A DNA stretch of 64,000 nt from Phallusia mammillata. Taxonomy: Eukaryota; Chordata; Ascidiacea; Phlebobranchia; Ascidiidae. The stretch's first letter is position 1; each line of letters begins with the position of its first letter. Shown one piece after another: positions 10,550 through 23,800 of the stretch. The position numbers were made by a program, and so were the translations under genes. Location of the stretch: positions 1 through 64,000 of the forward strand of contig QLIY01000017.1 in NCBI GenBank assembly GCA_003260075.1. The letters run 5' to 3'. Under the pieces are notes generated by a model, which was given only the letters and a program-made list of their open reading frames with translations, ran no database searches and was not told where the DNA came from.

Positions 10550-13367
10550 TTTCACAAATCTACTGTAGTTGGAAGAAAATTAAAACTATCCTTCAATCTA
10601 CCGTTTGCAAATGCTGTAAATTCTTACGTAATGTTTATGATAGATTAAGGTTTCAAAAGCATTCCAGTTTTACAGAATTAAGCTTTGTGTAAACTATTTA
10701 AAACACTGGGACGGAAATATCGATGTCGTAGAGATAATGTCAACAATTGCGTCTTAGGGAATAGTTTCTAACGCCACCAAAGTCCTATGGGAAACCAATG
10801 AACTCTGATTAAGGACCGACAAGACAAATTGCCCTTCAATGACATTCTAAACGTCGGCAATTTAGCAAACATATTGTTAATAATGCATATTTGTAATGTA
10901 TGTGTGACTTGTCCAAATAAGCAACATTTTCAGTGGGGTAAACCACTAGTCAATCTGACTTTAAAGCAAACTTTAAATATTTTCTCTTGACATCATGAAA
11001 ATGTTACTTAAAGGTGTCGATAATTGGAAATACAACCAACTGATAATGATATACTGTTTCCCAAAAGGCGCACAGCCGGTTAATATATTCGCACCGTACA
11101 ATATAGGTACCAAAATCAATTTGTTACTGTTAACTGGCGCAAATTAAATACGCTTTGTGTTTTGTATTTCCAATAATCAAAAAATCGAACTGATTAAGTG
11201 CTTAGTAGACAACCAATTACAACATTGATTAAACACACAAAAAGAATTTACCCAATCTACATTTAAACACATTGCATTTCGTCAGCAGTCGATTGAAATG
11301 CCGCCATTGATGTTCCACTTTGTCTCTAACTGAATGGTTAATTCTCCAGGCGCGAATTATTGATTGACTTTTATGCACGTTAAATGTTAAAACCCTGCAA
11401 ATGTGGCACAATCATGCCATCCGGCCTTGATACACTCAGGACGTGTGAAGGAAATTATAACTTACCCAGTAACGGATTGAAAAAGCAAGGGAAAATTAGT
11501 TAACAAGGTCCCATTAGGCTGTACATTTTTTATCTGACCTAAAATTTATTTTAGTTTTGTGCTTAAAATAAAACTAAGCGAAGTTACTAAACCGTTAGTG
11601 GTTAGGCCTAACCGCTTTTTATTCGGTGGTTCAGCAAATGAAACAAGTATTTTAGCTGGAATTCAACACAAATTACAACCAACCGTTTGATTTTGTTGGC
11701 AACATATTTTTGAATCACAAACCTAATGAGCAATGTTAATTTTTTCATAAATTTTCGAGCTTTGCCGAGGCTTACGCATGGTGTTTTTCTCGGCAACTAG
11801 TGTAGGTTACATAAAATAATATATGACGTGTAATTGGCTTGACAAAACAAAAACGGAAACAGGGCAGCAAATTTGCAGATGCCCTTTCGTTTCAAGGACG
11901 TTTGTACGCAGGTGCTGGTGAAAATAATATATTGCTTGCGCGTGCGGACACCACAAATAGAACAGATCGAAATCACATATGCTTCGAGCAAATAGAGGCG
12001 ATAACCAGGGCGGGGAAGGGAATGTTTGTGCGGTTCACTCAAGGACGCTGCCCATCTTCTGTACAAGGTTTATGTGTAAAGATTTCGGGAAACAGCAACG
12101 AAGCGGAAGACAGGTTCTCTGCGTGAAATTAGACACACATGGTGTCATCGTGACAATGTTCGGGAAGCAGCTAAACAATAAATAAATAATTGACTGTGCA
12201 GGATGCCGCTCTACTGATTTTTAACAGCATGTCACGAAAATTTCTCGCCCCCCGCCTGTGCGTCGGAGATAAGGTAGTTAAAAAACAACTGACAATTTTA
12301 CGGTAAAACTCGCCCACCATCATAAATATTTTGTCAACACACCACCACATTTACTTTGGCTAGACGTTTGACCGAATTGGCGATGCGAAATTTAAACTAA
12401 AGGTTGGAAAACGTTTGTTTGTCAAACTCGAATTTATGTGTTTTTTTTACCATGCATTAAATAAAATTGTCATTATAAATCCTTTAATGTGCTGTCAGGG
12501 CCGTATATAATGTCAATTTTTTATATCCTTGACTTGTTGGCATTTTCAACACAAAATTAGGTGGATCGTTTATGACATGTCGGTTCGAAGTCAAAGGCTT
12601 GTACGTGCCAAGTTAAATTACATGCTTTTCCCCTAAAACAAAAACGAATCTACTGACCTTTATCAAAACAAACTCAAATAATCGCACCCTATACACCCCA
12701 TGCTTCAAAATAAAACAAAACCATTAAAATAGGTCACTTCTATTTGCCAATCTGCTTAACAGCAAGACCTTGACAAGGTGAAGGTCATTAATTTCCACCC
12801 GCAGTGTTTTTGGCTACAATTCAAACCTGTTGTCATGTATAAATCCTCCCCTTCGAGGTGCACGTACCTTGATGGAAACGGAAAATCAATTAAACCTATA
12901 ACGAATGTCACACAATGTCCATAGCGGAACGTCAATCTTCGTTATTCTCGCCACCGTCTTAATAGGTTTACAATGGGTTTGTGTGTAATCTAAAGGTTCA
13001 CGAGAACAATTACAGTGTGCATAACGAAGCGCGTCAATTCCCAGCACGCAAGAATCAAATGCCATTATTTGCCTTTTTCGACAAAGGTTATGAAAAAAGA
13101 CTGAGTACTGGCTTTAAAAGCTTCGCGTATCAAGGTACAAGTCACTGTAAATCGAGATACGTCAGCAGTAACTGCATTCAGCATTGACAAGAACAGTTTT
13201 TTTAAAGGCTAAACAAACAACTAAAGGTGAGAACGGTTTCATTTTTTTTATTTTTTTAAGCTAACATTAGATAAGTGGGGTTTTAAACTGGACGGAGTTT
13301 TTTTTTTATTTAAAAAGGACTTATAACTTATATCTATACTATCAGTATTATACTAACTTTACGTTGT

Positions 13368-13373
13368 TTTAGC
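13368..13373 (+). promoter_or_regulatory. 3' splice-site-like TTTTAG just before the galanin-like ATG
   Basis: The run cgttgttttag ends about 8 bases before the start codon. It could be the acceptor of a 5'-UTR intron or of spliced-leader trans-splicing, which is common in ascidians. Inference from position only. Confidence 0.35.
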
Positions 13374-13380
13374 GCTCGCA

Positions 13381-15618
13381 ATGGCTTCATGTACATCTCT
13401 TTCAACCGCCACAGTTTGCTTTGTCATCCTTATGACACTTATGCTTTCATCAAAATCAGAGGTAAGGTGAAATGCTTTAATTTATGCACACCTGATCAGA
13501 GTATATGCCATCTGCACTACAATTTTGCCACAACCATGGGCATAAATGTTTTCGTAAAATTTGGATCCGAAAAATATTTTTCAAAATATCTGAAACCTAC
13601 GTACTGTCTTACGGTTTATAAAAGATTTGTAACTCTCACGACAGTATTTTTTACATTGGTGGTCTGGTAAAGCACTGTGTTTGTGGATGGTTTTTATTTC
13701 CAAATTTTTTATGTTGTAAACTTTAAATGTAGCAAAATGCCATTTGGACAATTTTTCACGATTTGCTCTTGGTATTTCGGCTAAGGGGATTTTACAATGT
13801 GGAGTAGAGAGTGAGGTTGATTTGATACGTAAATATTTCCCAATGCCGACCTACACTCTAAACTTTGGCAAAGTCAAACTTTGGCAAGATGTCATTTATA
13901 TCTGATGTCCTAAATAGCTATCAACAGGGGAAAAAAACTTGAAGTAAAAAATGCGGATGATAAATTTGAGTAATTTGTTTGTCAGTGTAATCCCAAGGCT
14001 TTGGCTCATCCTCTTAATTTGGATGCTGCAAATTAGCGGCACAACGAGCAATGGACCTTGCATAACTCGCTATCCGCTTGTAGCATGCTTTGCTGTGAAC
14101 TTTATGAGTATTGAACGCGGAAAGTGCAAATGAACGCTGTGGTTCCAGTGACATTTAAATGCTATGTGGGAGAATTTAAAATAATAAAAAAAATGTTTAA
14201 AAAAATGGTTTACAAAAATACCGTTTTTCAGTATTGCAAATTACCCGCATTGTTTTATTATAGGCCGTAGAACGTATGAATTCCAAACGTTTTCGCGGAC
14301 AAGGAGGATGGACTCTAAACAGCGTGGGGTATAACGGAGGATTGGGTAAGAAAATAATTATATAACAAAAATTAAATTTTAATTATTGCACTGGATTAAT
14401 AAAGGTTGACACGCATCGACAAGATTGTAGCTACCATATTGCTAACGCTACTAATTAATATCACTTCCATTACCAGGTGCCCTGCAAAAGTTGTTCAATA
14501 AACGAGGAGACGACGATATGGGTAAGTGGATTTTGATGTGAGCCCCATCGCCTGTGATGCCGTGGTGACTCATCCTTCTGTTATTTTCAGGCGTAAAGGT
14601 CGGCGAGGGGTGGAGCGGAGTGATCAAAACCGATGACTTGGTTTCTGATTTCGTTCAGTTCCTAAAGCTGAGAGGTAGGAGAGAGTGTTAAGTACCGAAC
14701 CTCGTACTGTTCGATGTAGCATATTAGGCTTACATGCACACGGAAATTTTGCCCTGCCGGGATCCAATTCGGGAGAAATAAGAGCATATAGTATGGCATT
14801 TGTTCCGTTGTGCTTGTGTGTTGAAAAAAAAATGTACCACAAAACACACAAAAAAGATAGTAAACAAAATTAAATCACCAAATCAGTTTACTTATTAGCC
14901 GCGAGGAGAAGTTTTTCCCCGGCTTTGCGAAGTATTTAATAACGGTATCCGACAGATATAACGCGGCCAAAATATATAAGCTAAACAAAAACATGTTTCT
15001 GTTACGCAATCGGGGTTTGCGTCTAGTAATTGCAGCCGACTAGGGTGTCCCAAAATTAATTATTAATGTAAGTTGACATGCTTCAAATCTCTGGCTTCGA
15101 CCAATATCCTTTTGTCGAACCTCAAACGATGTTGAGTCGACTTGACAAATTTGACCGGAACGCCCAGCCCCATGGGGTTAGCCGTGGTAAAATGCAAAGA
15201 TCTCCAACTGACAAGTATGGATGATTTTGTCGATCCTTTACAACCGCCATCACAAGATACGCCACGTTACGTAAGACACATTCGACCCACTAACCCTTGC
15301 AGCACATAAAAGGACACCATAAGCGCATTGACATCACAGAATCGAACGATTAAATTGTGTATTAATATTCGATTGCTGATTTGTGCAATCATCGATCGCC
15401 TGGTGGGACATTGTCTAATCAAGTGTCGAAAATGACATTCATTACAAAAATAATTCAGACTTTCTTAATTTGCCTAAAGCATGTAAGCAGCAACGTATGA
15501 CTGTTATCGAACCACTTTTTCCTATATTTGATTTATATTTGCAGAAAGTGGACTGCTCGGCCCAGAAATGCTTCGTTGTGTGCTCGAACGCTTGGACCAA
15601 GAACCAAGGGACATGTAA
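13381..15618 (+). CDS. Galanin-like neuropeptide precursor
   Basis: Five exons, 13381-13461, 14264-14345, 14477-14521, 14591-14674, 15545-15618, give a 121-residue prepropeptide with consistent phases. Residues 1-27 are a hydrophobic signal peptide. A dibasic KR (35-36) precedes and KR (63-64) follows a 26-residue peptide whose core GGWTLNSVGY matches the vertebrate galanin start GWTLNSAGY. Compared with the Ciona galanin-like peptide as I recall it, the peptide shares the FRGQGGWTLNSVGYN core and a GLGAL.KLF tail. The peptide would be secreted and act on galanin-type GPCRs. It is not C-terminally amidated as far as the sequence shows, since no Gly precedes KR. The peptide is split between exons 2 and 3. 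The remaining C-terminal flanking peptide (VKVGEGWSGVIK, FVQFLKLR) is of unknown role. Confidence 0.9.
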
Positions 15619-15820
15619 CGAATAATTAGATCACTTGTCTCAGTTGGCCTGCCCGAAACGCATCCACCTTTTCTTGTATACAAACAAACACTTTGTTTCT
15701 TTTTTGTCGTTTCGGGTCTTCTTGATTGTTAATGATGTTTTGTTTCTTTGCTTCGCGACCTATTGCTGTTGCTTTATGTCGGTGTTTGATGCTATTTAAA
15801 AATGCTGTAAAACAACTGTG

Positions 15821-15826
15821 AATAAA
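15821..15826 (+). other. AATAAA, polyadenylation signal of the galanin-like gene
   Basis: Located about 200 bp after the stop codon, in gtgaataaacgg. The distance is typical for a compact genome. Confidence 0.6.
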
Positions 15827-16859
15827 CGGCATACTGGTGCATTTCGCGTTTCATTTTTTCAAGAGGAGTTTTACATTTCACAATGCGACTAAATAAATTG
15901 TACAAGATTGTGCAGTTTTTGTGTATTTAAAAGTCTATATCATACATGCCTTTAAAATGTTAGCAACATTAACTTAAGATATTTCCATTTATGATGTTTG
16001 GTAGGGGCCTTGTTCAGTTGTGCTGAAGTCTTCTGTTTCAAAAAACTTCAACCGTGATGACTACTAAGCTGTATACTATGCCTATAATTTCATATTTGTC
16101 ACAGTTTTTGCGTAAGGTCTCATTTGGTTATTTTGCCCACCAAGCACGCCTTGTTTTCTTCTTTTTCACACAAACACTGAAAGTTGTTGGGTAACAAGAT
16201 AAACATAACAGTGCAAATTTAGGTTTGGGTAGATTCTAATGTCCGTAAAAAAACGTCCCAACTTGGTAGAATAGAGTTCGCGTTGGTACTTACCTAATAG
16301 GCCATGTATATCGATTTGGTGTGTTGTAATTGTACACAGGTGGATTCGACAGAAAGATATTGACTTCTTTGCCAAGCGCGTAAATCGACCAAAATGGTCA
16401 TGGCTGCGGAGGCTTGCTATAATGCTGTTTTTTCCATTTGTTTTGGAGGTTCGTTTAGATTCAGGTGCATTTGACACTGCGATGAATGATCAGTTGGCTG
16501 AAATGAAACAATCCGTCAAAAACACGCAGCTGTCCCAGAACGCAAATAATCGAGCTTGCGATGTATTTTTACGTTACATCACTGATTCCTCCTGCATGCT
16601 GAATATTGAAAACCACTAGCACAATGCCAAGTCTCAATAACTTTGCAAACGTAAACCACATATAAATGATAATTTTTAGTGAAATAAATTGCCTTATTCA
16701 CCAGTTAGACTCATTTCTGAACTTTTTGGGCTTTGGATTATTTTTTCTGGGACAATATTGAAAAGTCAAAAACCAATAGTATGTGGGTACAATTCAAAAG
16801 TATACAAACACAACTTTGATATGTGAAATATAGATGTGCGTTTTTGTCAACAACTGCAG

Positions 16860-16936
<77 letters not shown>
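16860..16936. other. 77-base C run, probable assembly gap
   Basis: An uninterrupted run of C with no purine. It resembles the shorter C runs that sit at duplication borders, but here I see no duplicated flanks. Confidence 0.6.
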
Positions 16937-16938
<2 letters not shown>

Positions 16939-18857
16939 AAATGACTTTTCTATTTGTTAAAATATAATGTTTGGACATTACTATCCGTAGATCTGTATTA
17001 TATTAAACTATAATTAAGTATTAAGACGATCCACTCAATTGGGTTGGCTAGTCGCATTGCCACAATAGATTGGATCAAATCAAACAACTTTAAACAAATA
17101 CCTACATAAATGAAACTTATACTTATACGATATAACAATACAAAGGTTTCATTCATGTCAAACCAAAAAAGACCGAGTGTACATAGTTTTGGTTTAAAGT
17201 GACAATAGACAACAGTACCAGTGGTTTTGTATGTCCCCTTTTCCGCTTCGTCGCTTTGTTCAATCCAAGGCTACAAATGCCTAAATCGGATTTTACGTGG
17301 AATTGGCTATATTAATTAATCAATCTCACGTTCACCAACATATGTTCTTTGCGCCCAGCATATTTAATCGATTTGGAAATTGCAGTAAAATACAGTTGAA
17401 ACCAACGAAGTCTTTTACTCTTACTGTTTCCATGTCAACAACAATTCTCTTTGCCGGACACCAAATCTGAATGCAATTCCCTTTTTGTCTAGGCTTTTGT
17501 ATGTTTGTTTCAGACTGCTTAGACTAAACTATGTAAAATATTTAAATTATGCAAAAGTCAATAGCTCCTGGTTTTGGTTTACTAAGTTTTTATCAAAATT
17601 GCCTCCAACCCCTTACAAACATTTAAAAGACACTTACGTCGCTAGAGAGCAAAATAAGTAGAGCAGAATACTTAGAGCAAACGTAGAGCAAAAATGATTT
17701 AAAATAAGAGGAAGAACGAAGCTTTTATCTTACATTGCGATATAAGTAGTTCCCACTTTCCTTTAAACAGCATTTTTTATCAAAAAGATAAACCCAAGAA
17801 AATTTCACGACTTTAGAACAGACTGACAAATGACGAACGCTTTATTAATTCGTAATGCAAGATTTTCTTCTTACCGGCTGTTGTTTGCCTAAACCACCGT
17901 ATTGAACCCACTCAAAAGGGTTAATCAACCAATAATAAAACACCAATGTGCACGTTACCACACCGCTACAAACGCAGTCAGATATGTGGGTGGGCGGGAG
18001 ATAAATAAATCAGTTATTTCTTCACGAATAAGCGATCAATGAATGTCCTGGGAGTTGTGATGTTTTCGTTGCCATAATCTTCGTATGCGTAACGTGCCAT
18101 AGTTAGTGCATACGTCATGAACCTAAGGAGAAATGTCAGACCTTACAGGACATGTGGAGAATAAGAACGTTGCCGTCGCAGATAACAGTTTACGTTTCAT
18201 TGTAGTTAGTTCACCAAATGGTTGCAGTAAACGGTGAAGGACATAGGCCAAAGCTGAATCATCACATTTGCCGCGTAGGGCAAACTTCTTTATTCCGAGA
18301 ATTTCTTGCTCATATCAGCCTACAAAAGCACCGAACTCACAAAGGAAGTACCAGCTTTCTGAAGTTTTCCCGGATGGGTTCGACTTGTTATGACATCGTC
18401 ACCCCGTCGCGTCAGGAAGCCTTCCTCCCCATTAATGACGTCACCAAGGGAATGTATGGGGAAAGGGACAAATGCAAATGCGAGTGAAGATTGGAAACTT
18501 CAAGGGAAAAACTGACGCATTACGCACCTGCTTCGTGACCTTCCGCAAAATTAAAATGCAGGTCGCGCGCATGCGTTGCGTTTCAAAATAACTTTTTGTC
18601 GCAATAGCAAATCACAAAGCCTTATGTGGAAAAATCGTGCAAATCAAAGCGATATTCTGTGAATGAATTACCACCATGAACTTTATTTCACACTTGCGTG
18701 GTGGGCTTATTAATCCATAAACTGCGTAGCGCGTATCCCTACCAAATAAAATATAATACACTGGGAAACTTTAATAGGAAAGATTCAGCATTAATGCACA
18801 TTCATCCCAACAACATTTAATTTTCCTCCACTGAACTTTGGTGAATACATCCCAATT

Positions 18858-19343
18858 AAGCCTGTTCACATGAGCGGGAAAATTTCAAGATTCACTCGCG
18901 GAATTTAAGTTAGCGGTGGTACTTCCTGAATCACTTTCTTCTTTCATGTATTCTTCTGTTTTAAAGATACAAAAACATTTTTAGCCCTTTCGTCTATTGC
19001 GTTTTGTCTAGGTATTCAAACTTTTAACTGTAATAAAACAACACAACCTTTTTGTCATAGAGTTATTCTGACAAGGCGAAATCAATGGCGTTTGTCAGTC
19101 GTTAAAGTCACTGACAAGTTTTTGAAAATCATTGCTCCATGTAAATCCACAGTCTGCGTGAAAAATCATTCGGTAAAATTTACCCGGTATAGGTTTTAAA
19201 TTTTACCCACCAAACTTAACCGGTTAAAGTTGTCAAGTGTTATCCTGCAATTTACCTAAATTTGTTTATTTCTTTTAAATAAAAGCAGGGTAAATTTTAC
19301 CGAGTAAACTTACCCGAGTAAAATTGTGCATGTAAACAGGCCC
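18858..19343. mobile_element. Inverted-repeat element with internal AAATTTTACCCG repeats
   Basis: The left end gcctgttcacatgagc pairs with the right end gtgcatgtaaacaggc (about 14 of 16 positions). The interior has many variants of taaattttacccg/cgagtaaaattt in both orientations. No coding frame. The family is uncertain; the GGCCTGTTTACATG end style is seen in several MITE groups. Confidence 0.5.
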
Positions 19344-20831
19344 ACTGATGGCAATAAGGTTGAAGTAAATGGATGCTTTCAAAATCCTTGTGAATTTGGC
19401 GTTTTGTAAATGCAATTTTTGTTCAAAACATTTTCACTTTTTTAATGTAGAATTAGGGAGCAAGAACTATACACAAAACAAATAGAAAACCTCGCAAAGC
19501 TACATTGTGTTGTCAGCGAGTTTGTAGTCACGAACAGAACGCTATGCAGATACCTACGCCTCCACCTGTTACTCCAGTCTTCTGGGTCGAATTCTCAATA
19601 TCCTGTGTTAAATGTAGAAAGTCAGTGCGGAAATGAGTAGTATTTGTGTTTGGCAGTTACGCAACGTCGGTTGAATCACCACGAACTCGCCATCAGGCAG
19701 ACAAGCACGAATAACAAATGTTCGGTTTCAGAAAAATTAGGCAAAGAATAATTAAGTTAAGATAGGCGAACAATTAAGCATATAGAATGTAGAACTCCAA
19801 GGATTGTTAAATTTGACCACAAACCTACAAAAGCTATATTGGGTCGACTCTGTGGACTGACATGGATTTTTTGTACCAAACAGTTGGGAGAAATATACTA
19901 CCAAGGACTGTCTTGGCCAGCGACTTGCCAAGAAATTCGTCAACCTCTGATTTGCTTTTTGAGTTTGAACTACTGCTGCCTCAAGTCCATGCGATCAGAC
20001 GAGTAAAAAAAGGTAGCTGTGTCGGGTCGTAATCGGTTGACGGGTCGTGGGATAAGTCAGTTTCAATTCAGTCAGCTCAACATGACAGTGGCTGAACTAG
20101 GTGTATTCCCGTCAACTGTTCATACAACTTATATGAAACTGCAGCTTCGATTAGTAAAATATTTACTCATGGCAAACATATATACGACGTTTGGTTGATA
20201 AAGCGCGTAGTCGGCAGTGTGACGCTGTTTATCATTTGAACTGATTGAGTTTGTGAGTTGGTTGCGTTTTATCGACTAGGAGTAGGTGAAAGAACATGCA
20301 AAAATATATTCAGTCACTTTGACACTGCGCCGATGTATTATTTTAAGTTTCCGCCAAACAGCAAACAGGGCCCTTGTTGACTCAAAAGGCTGGCGCGAAA
20401 CTTTTAAAGCTTATCAAAAAAGAGAGTGGTAAAGAAGGCTTAACAAAAGAATTGTGAATGGAGAAACAGAGAAAAAGAGAGAGGAGCTACTTGGCAAAGA
20501 CAGGTCACTAGATTTGTGCTCGTGTGGTTTGACTGGTCTAGTAATAGTTCCAGGCTCAGAATTGTGAATCGCACACCACAGAAAGAACGAAAGGCACGGA
20601 AATCAGTTGAACGGGCCTTTGAAACCCGAACGGCGGTGTTTCCAAGTCACCGGCGGCTGCGCGGCGTGCAAGTTGCCGAGGGCGTAACCTACACGTTTCG
20701 AAGTTTCAGAGTTCATTTGTTCCGGTCGCTGGTAAGATTGATAAGAGTTCCTGGGCTTCGATCACTGGTATTTGCTGACTGTCAGAAAGGCCGGATTTTA
20801 TATTGCGTGGAACGCAGGCAAGGTCATAGTC

Positions 20832-23800
20832 ATGAACTTCTCACGGACGACTTGCATGTTGGTTTTCGCTACACTGTTGGTTGCAGCTAATATTGACTCT
20901 GCATTTTCTGCCAAAAGGACAAGACGACAAGCTCGCCGAAATAACAGGTATGACGCATCGCTAGTTTCACTTTTATACTTTATTTCCATATATACACGTA
21001 GTGCCCATAAAGAATGGCTTTGTACTTAATATACAGTAATTCTTTGTTGCTATTTGTGGCATATGATGTATTTAGCTAAGCTGTTTTGCTAAACGCTGCC
21101 GAAAAGTTATTGTGCTCACGGCGCCCGACATCGACGAGTCGCGAAATCTAAATAAACATTGGCCGGATAATCTTCATTCATGCGACCCCCCCCCCTCGTA
21201 TCAGCAGAAAGATTAAACGAATTAGCCCAGAAAATGGTATGCATAGCGGATGCTCTATTAACCACGAAGTACATAGCCCTGAGATACCATCTTTACAAGT
21301 TGAGAGTTCTGAAATTCATTGCCTGGGGTTTTCGATCACCCAAATGCTGATCTCAAATACTCATGAATCAATCCACTGAGTGCAGTGATCAATGTATGAA
21401 CACTTTGTGAGCAAATCACTATGATTGCTATACTTTGTGCACCCCCCCCCCCAACTTCAAACAGAAAGTGAGATCTCATTAAAGATAGATCCCTTCATTT
21501 CCCCCATTTCATGGAATCAATTGCGCCCTTTGAGTGCATAAAACTTTGTTATCTCAGCGCAATGTTGTGGTGGTTAGGGTTTTAGAGCGAGGGTGCGATA
21601 AAGCTGGGCAATTCTGCACCAAACTTCGGCAACACTTAACCGGGTTTTCTAAAGTCGTCTGTATTAAATTTCCCGCAAAACTGAATGAGTCAACTTACAC
21701 TGCAGCTGTGTATAAAATCGTATCAGCAGAAAGATTAAACGAATTAGCCCAGAAAATGGTATGCAGAGCGGATGCTCTATTTACCACGAAGTACGTAGCC
21801 CTGAGATACCATCTTTTGAGAGTTCTGAAATTCATTGCCTGGGGTTTTCGATCACCCAAATGCCGATCTCAAACACTCATGCATCAATCCACTGAGTGCA
21901 GCGATCATTGTATGAACACTTTGTGAGCAAATCTCTATGATTGCTATACTTTGTGCATAGCTTCGCAAATAGGTGCATGTCGTCGCTGTTTGGGAGGTAA
22001 ATAAATGACGATCGTCTCATATCGTTCGATCGCAAGCGGCCCAAGGCAACTGCGGTAACGAGCGTTTTGTTGTCCCATCGCAGCAAATGCGATTAGCTGG
22101 CGAAATCGGAAATAAGTTGTCTTCAGAAATGGTGTAGTCACCAAACGGAGGATTATACTCGGGATGTTGACCGTCGCCGAACGGTGATCCGTCCGCAATT
22201 AGGATTTTACTTTAAGTGCTTCGATTCATTGGGCGTTGCACCTCGAGGGTGTTAAGTCGGTTTCCGATTCGGCCACAACGCGGCCTTCTTGAGCAAGCTG
22301 TCAATTTATTTGAAGGATCCGCAGTGATAAGCGGAAAGTGTCGTGCGTCAGACCTAAACTTCACCAAAGACATTTTCTCGTCCGCCACTCAAATCTTCGT
22401 ACTGTTTTCCTTTACCTCTCCGAGTCCGTAGTCCGCCGGCTGTGTGCGTTTGCTCCACAAAAGCGAATGAGATAAAATCAAAATACCTTTGCGGTTTAAT
22501 TGAAAGCGTCGCCGCAAAGCTTTTGGACAAAAATGAAAGGGGTCTTTTGAAGTTTGGTCACATATAAGGGAACTCAGCGAACTTCCCACGTATTCTTTGA
22601 ATCGGTGTAGATTGCGGTCGAAGATGCTGCAGCGTAAATTTACCTTTTATGCCCAAACTTTGATAAAGCGTTTACAAAGGTGCGGTGTGCTATGTTGAGG
22701 TTCGAACTTTCGATTCAGCAAATATACCTGACCTTGTTAAACATAGTGGAAAAGTAAAGCAAATTTGATTACAAGTTCTAACGTTTGGCAAACTTTAGAC
22801 AGCCGTGTTTCACCGCTGCCAGAAAAGCACTTGTACGGTCTTGTTGAGACTTCACTTGAGACGTGAATCAACAACTGGCTCACACTCCTAGCGGTGTCGA
22901 ACCATTCCCTTTAAAGAGCTGCGTTCAGCATTAAAATCCGTGCCTGAAAATTAAAAATATCCTTCATGAATGGAATGGTCTGTCATTGAGAAAGCGAGCA
23001 AGGGTATTTGGTCGCTCCGGAAACGCACTTCGCTTTGCTTTGAATTCATCGCGAACAGGTCATTAAATGGTGTGGGAAACGGACGAGAGGAAACAAGGCC
23101 GTAACACTCGCACTTCATTCATAAATAACTCAATCGTTTGACTTTTTCTTTCCGATAAAAAGGAGGAAGCCCGTTAATAAACTTCGGGATTTGTAAATCG
23201 ATTAGGGATCGTCGTGCCTAATTACGAAACCAAATACATGAAAGTGCCCTTAATGTGTTGCCAACATGGTCTATTAACTATATTAACGGATTTAGGTGCC
23301 CCCAAATGTGGTATTATTTCTAGGATCTCAGGCTTATAGCCCGTCCTTTAACAAGGGTAAATTTTTTGCTCTTTTTTTTATTTTAAATTTTTTTTAACTG
23401 AACGCCAAGTCCTCTCTTGAAGTATGGGGCTACTTTTCACCCAGTAGTGTAGTGGAGTTAAAGAAGCGCTTGCTAGATTTACGAGCGCGGCATTCCCGTT
23501 TTGTTGACCTTCCGGCGAGAGCGGTCGTTCTGTCTTCATAAAAACTCCCACCACCCACAAAGTATTTATTCGGGGCTACTGCTTTGGACTTTTTGCGATA
23601 ACGTTGAAAATGCACATGAAAGTGAGTCAGTCGACCTTTAAAGTTTGCAGGCCTGACATTTAAAAACACTTCAAATGTATGGGGAAGTTTATTTTTAAAG
23701 ACTGCTTGCGTGCTGTTGAATCGACCGAGGCGTGAGTTAGAGGAAGCTGTTGAGTATGTGATTTGTATGTAAGCGATACATCCTCGCACCAAAGTGGATT

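Larger units (their letters stand above)
9323..13380. other. Intergenic spacer
   Basis: About 4 kb. Open frames reach about 115 codons (minus strand, 9948-10295) and 95 codons (plus strand, 11839-12126), but none shows a recognisable domain, a homologous start or splice partners. Apart from a C-run duplication at 10327-10549, I see nothing that I can name. Confidence 0.5.
15840..20500. other. Long intergenic spacer with one inverted-repeat element and a 77-C gap
   Basis: Reading frames stay below about 103 codons. The frame at 16422-16619 contains a hydrophilic stretch (MNDQLAEMKQSVKN) and that at 18218-18487 a basic one, but neither matches a family I know or shows convincing exon borders. 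A 77-base C run at 16860-16936 is probably an assembly gap. Confidence 0.5.

Noticed and set aside
16422..16619. 65-codon frame with a hydrophilic MNDQLAEMKQSVKN stretch
   Set aside because: It could be a lone exon, but I found no flanking exons with matching phase.
16738..16938. Glycine-run protein on the minus strand (also at 37447-37662)
   Set aside because: The glycines come only from the poly-C runs, which are probable gaps.
20516..20890. 124-codon open frame upstream of and overlapping the EMI/collagen start
   Set aside because: It overlaps the real signal-peptide exon in another frame and shows no domain; probably chance in a GC-richer 5' UTR.
23430..23792. 120-codon minus-strand frame in intron 1 of the matrix protein gene
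   Set aside because: No domain, no partner exons and no conserved start; treated as chance.
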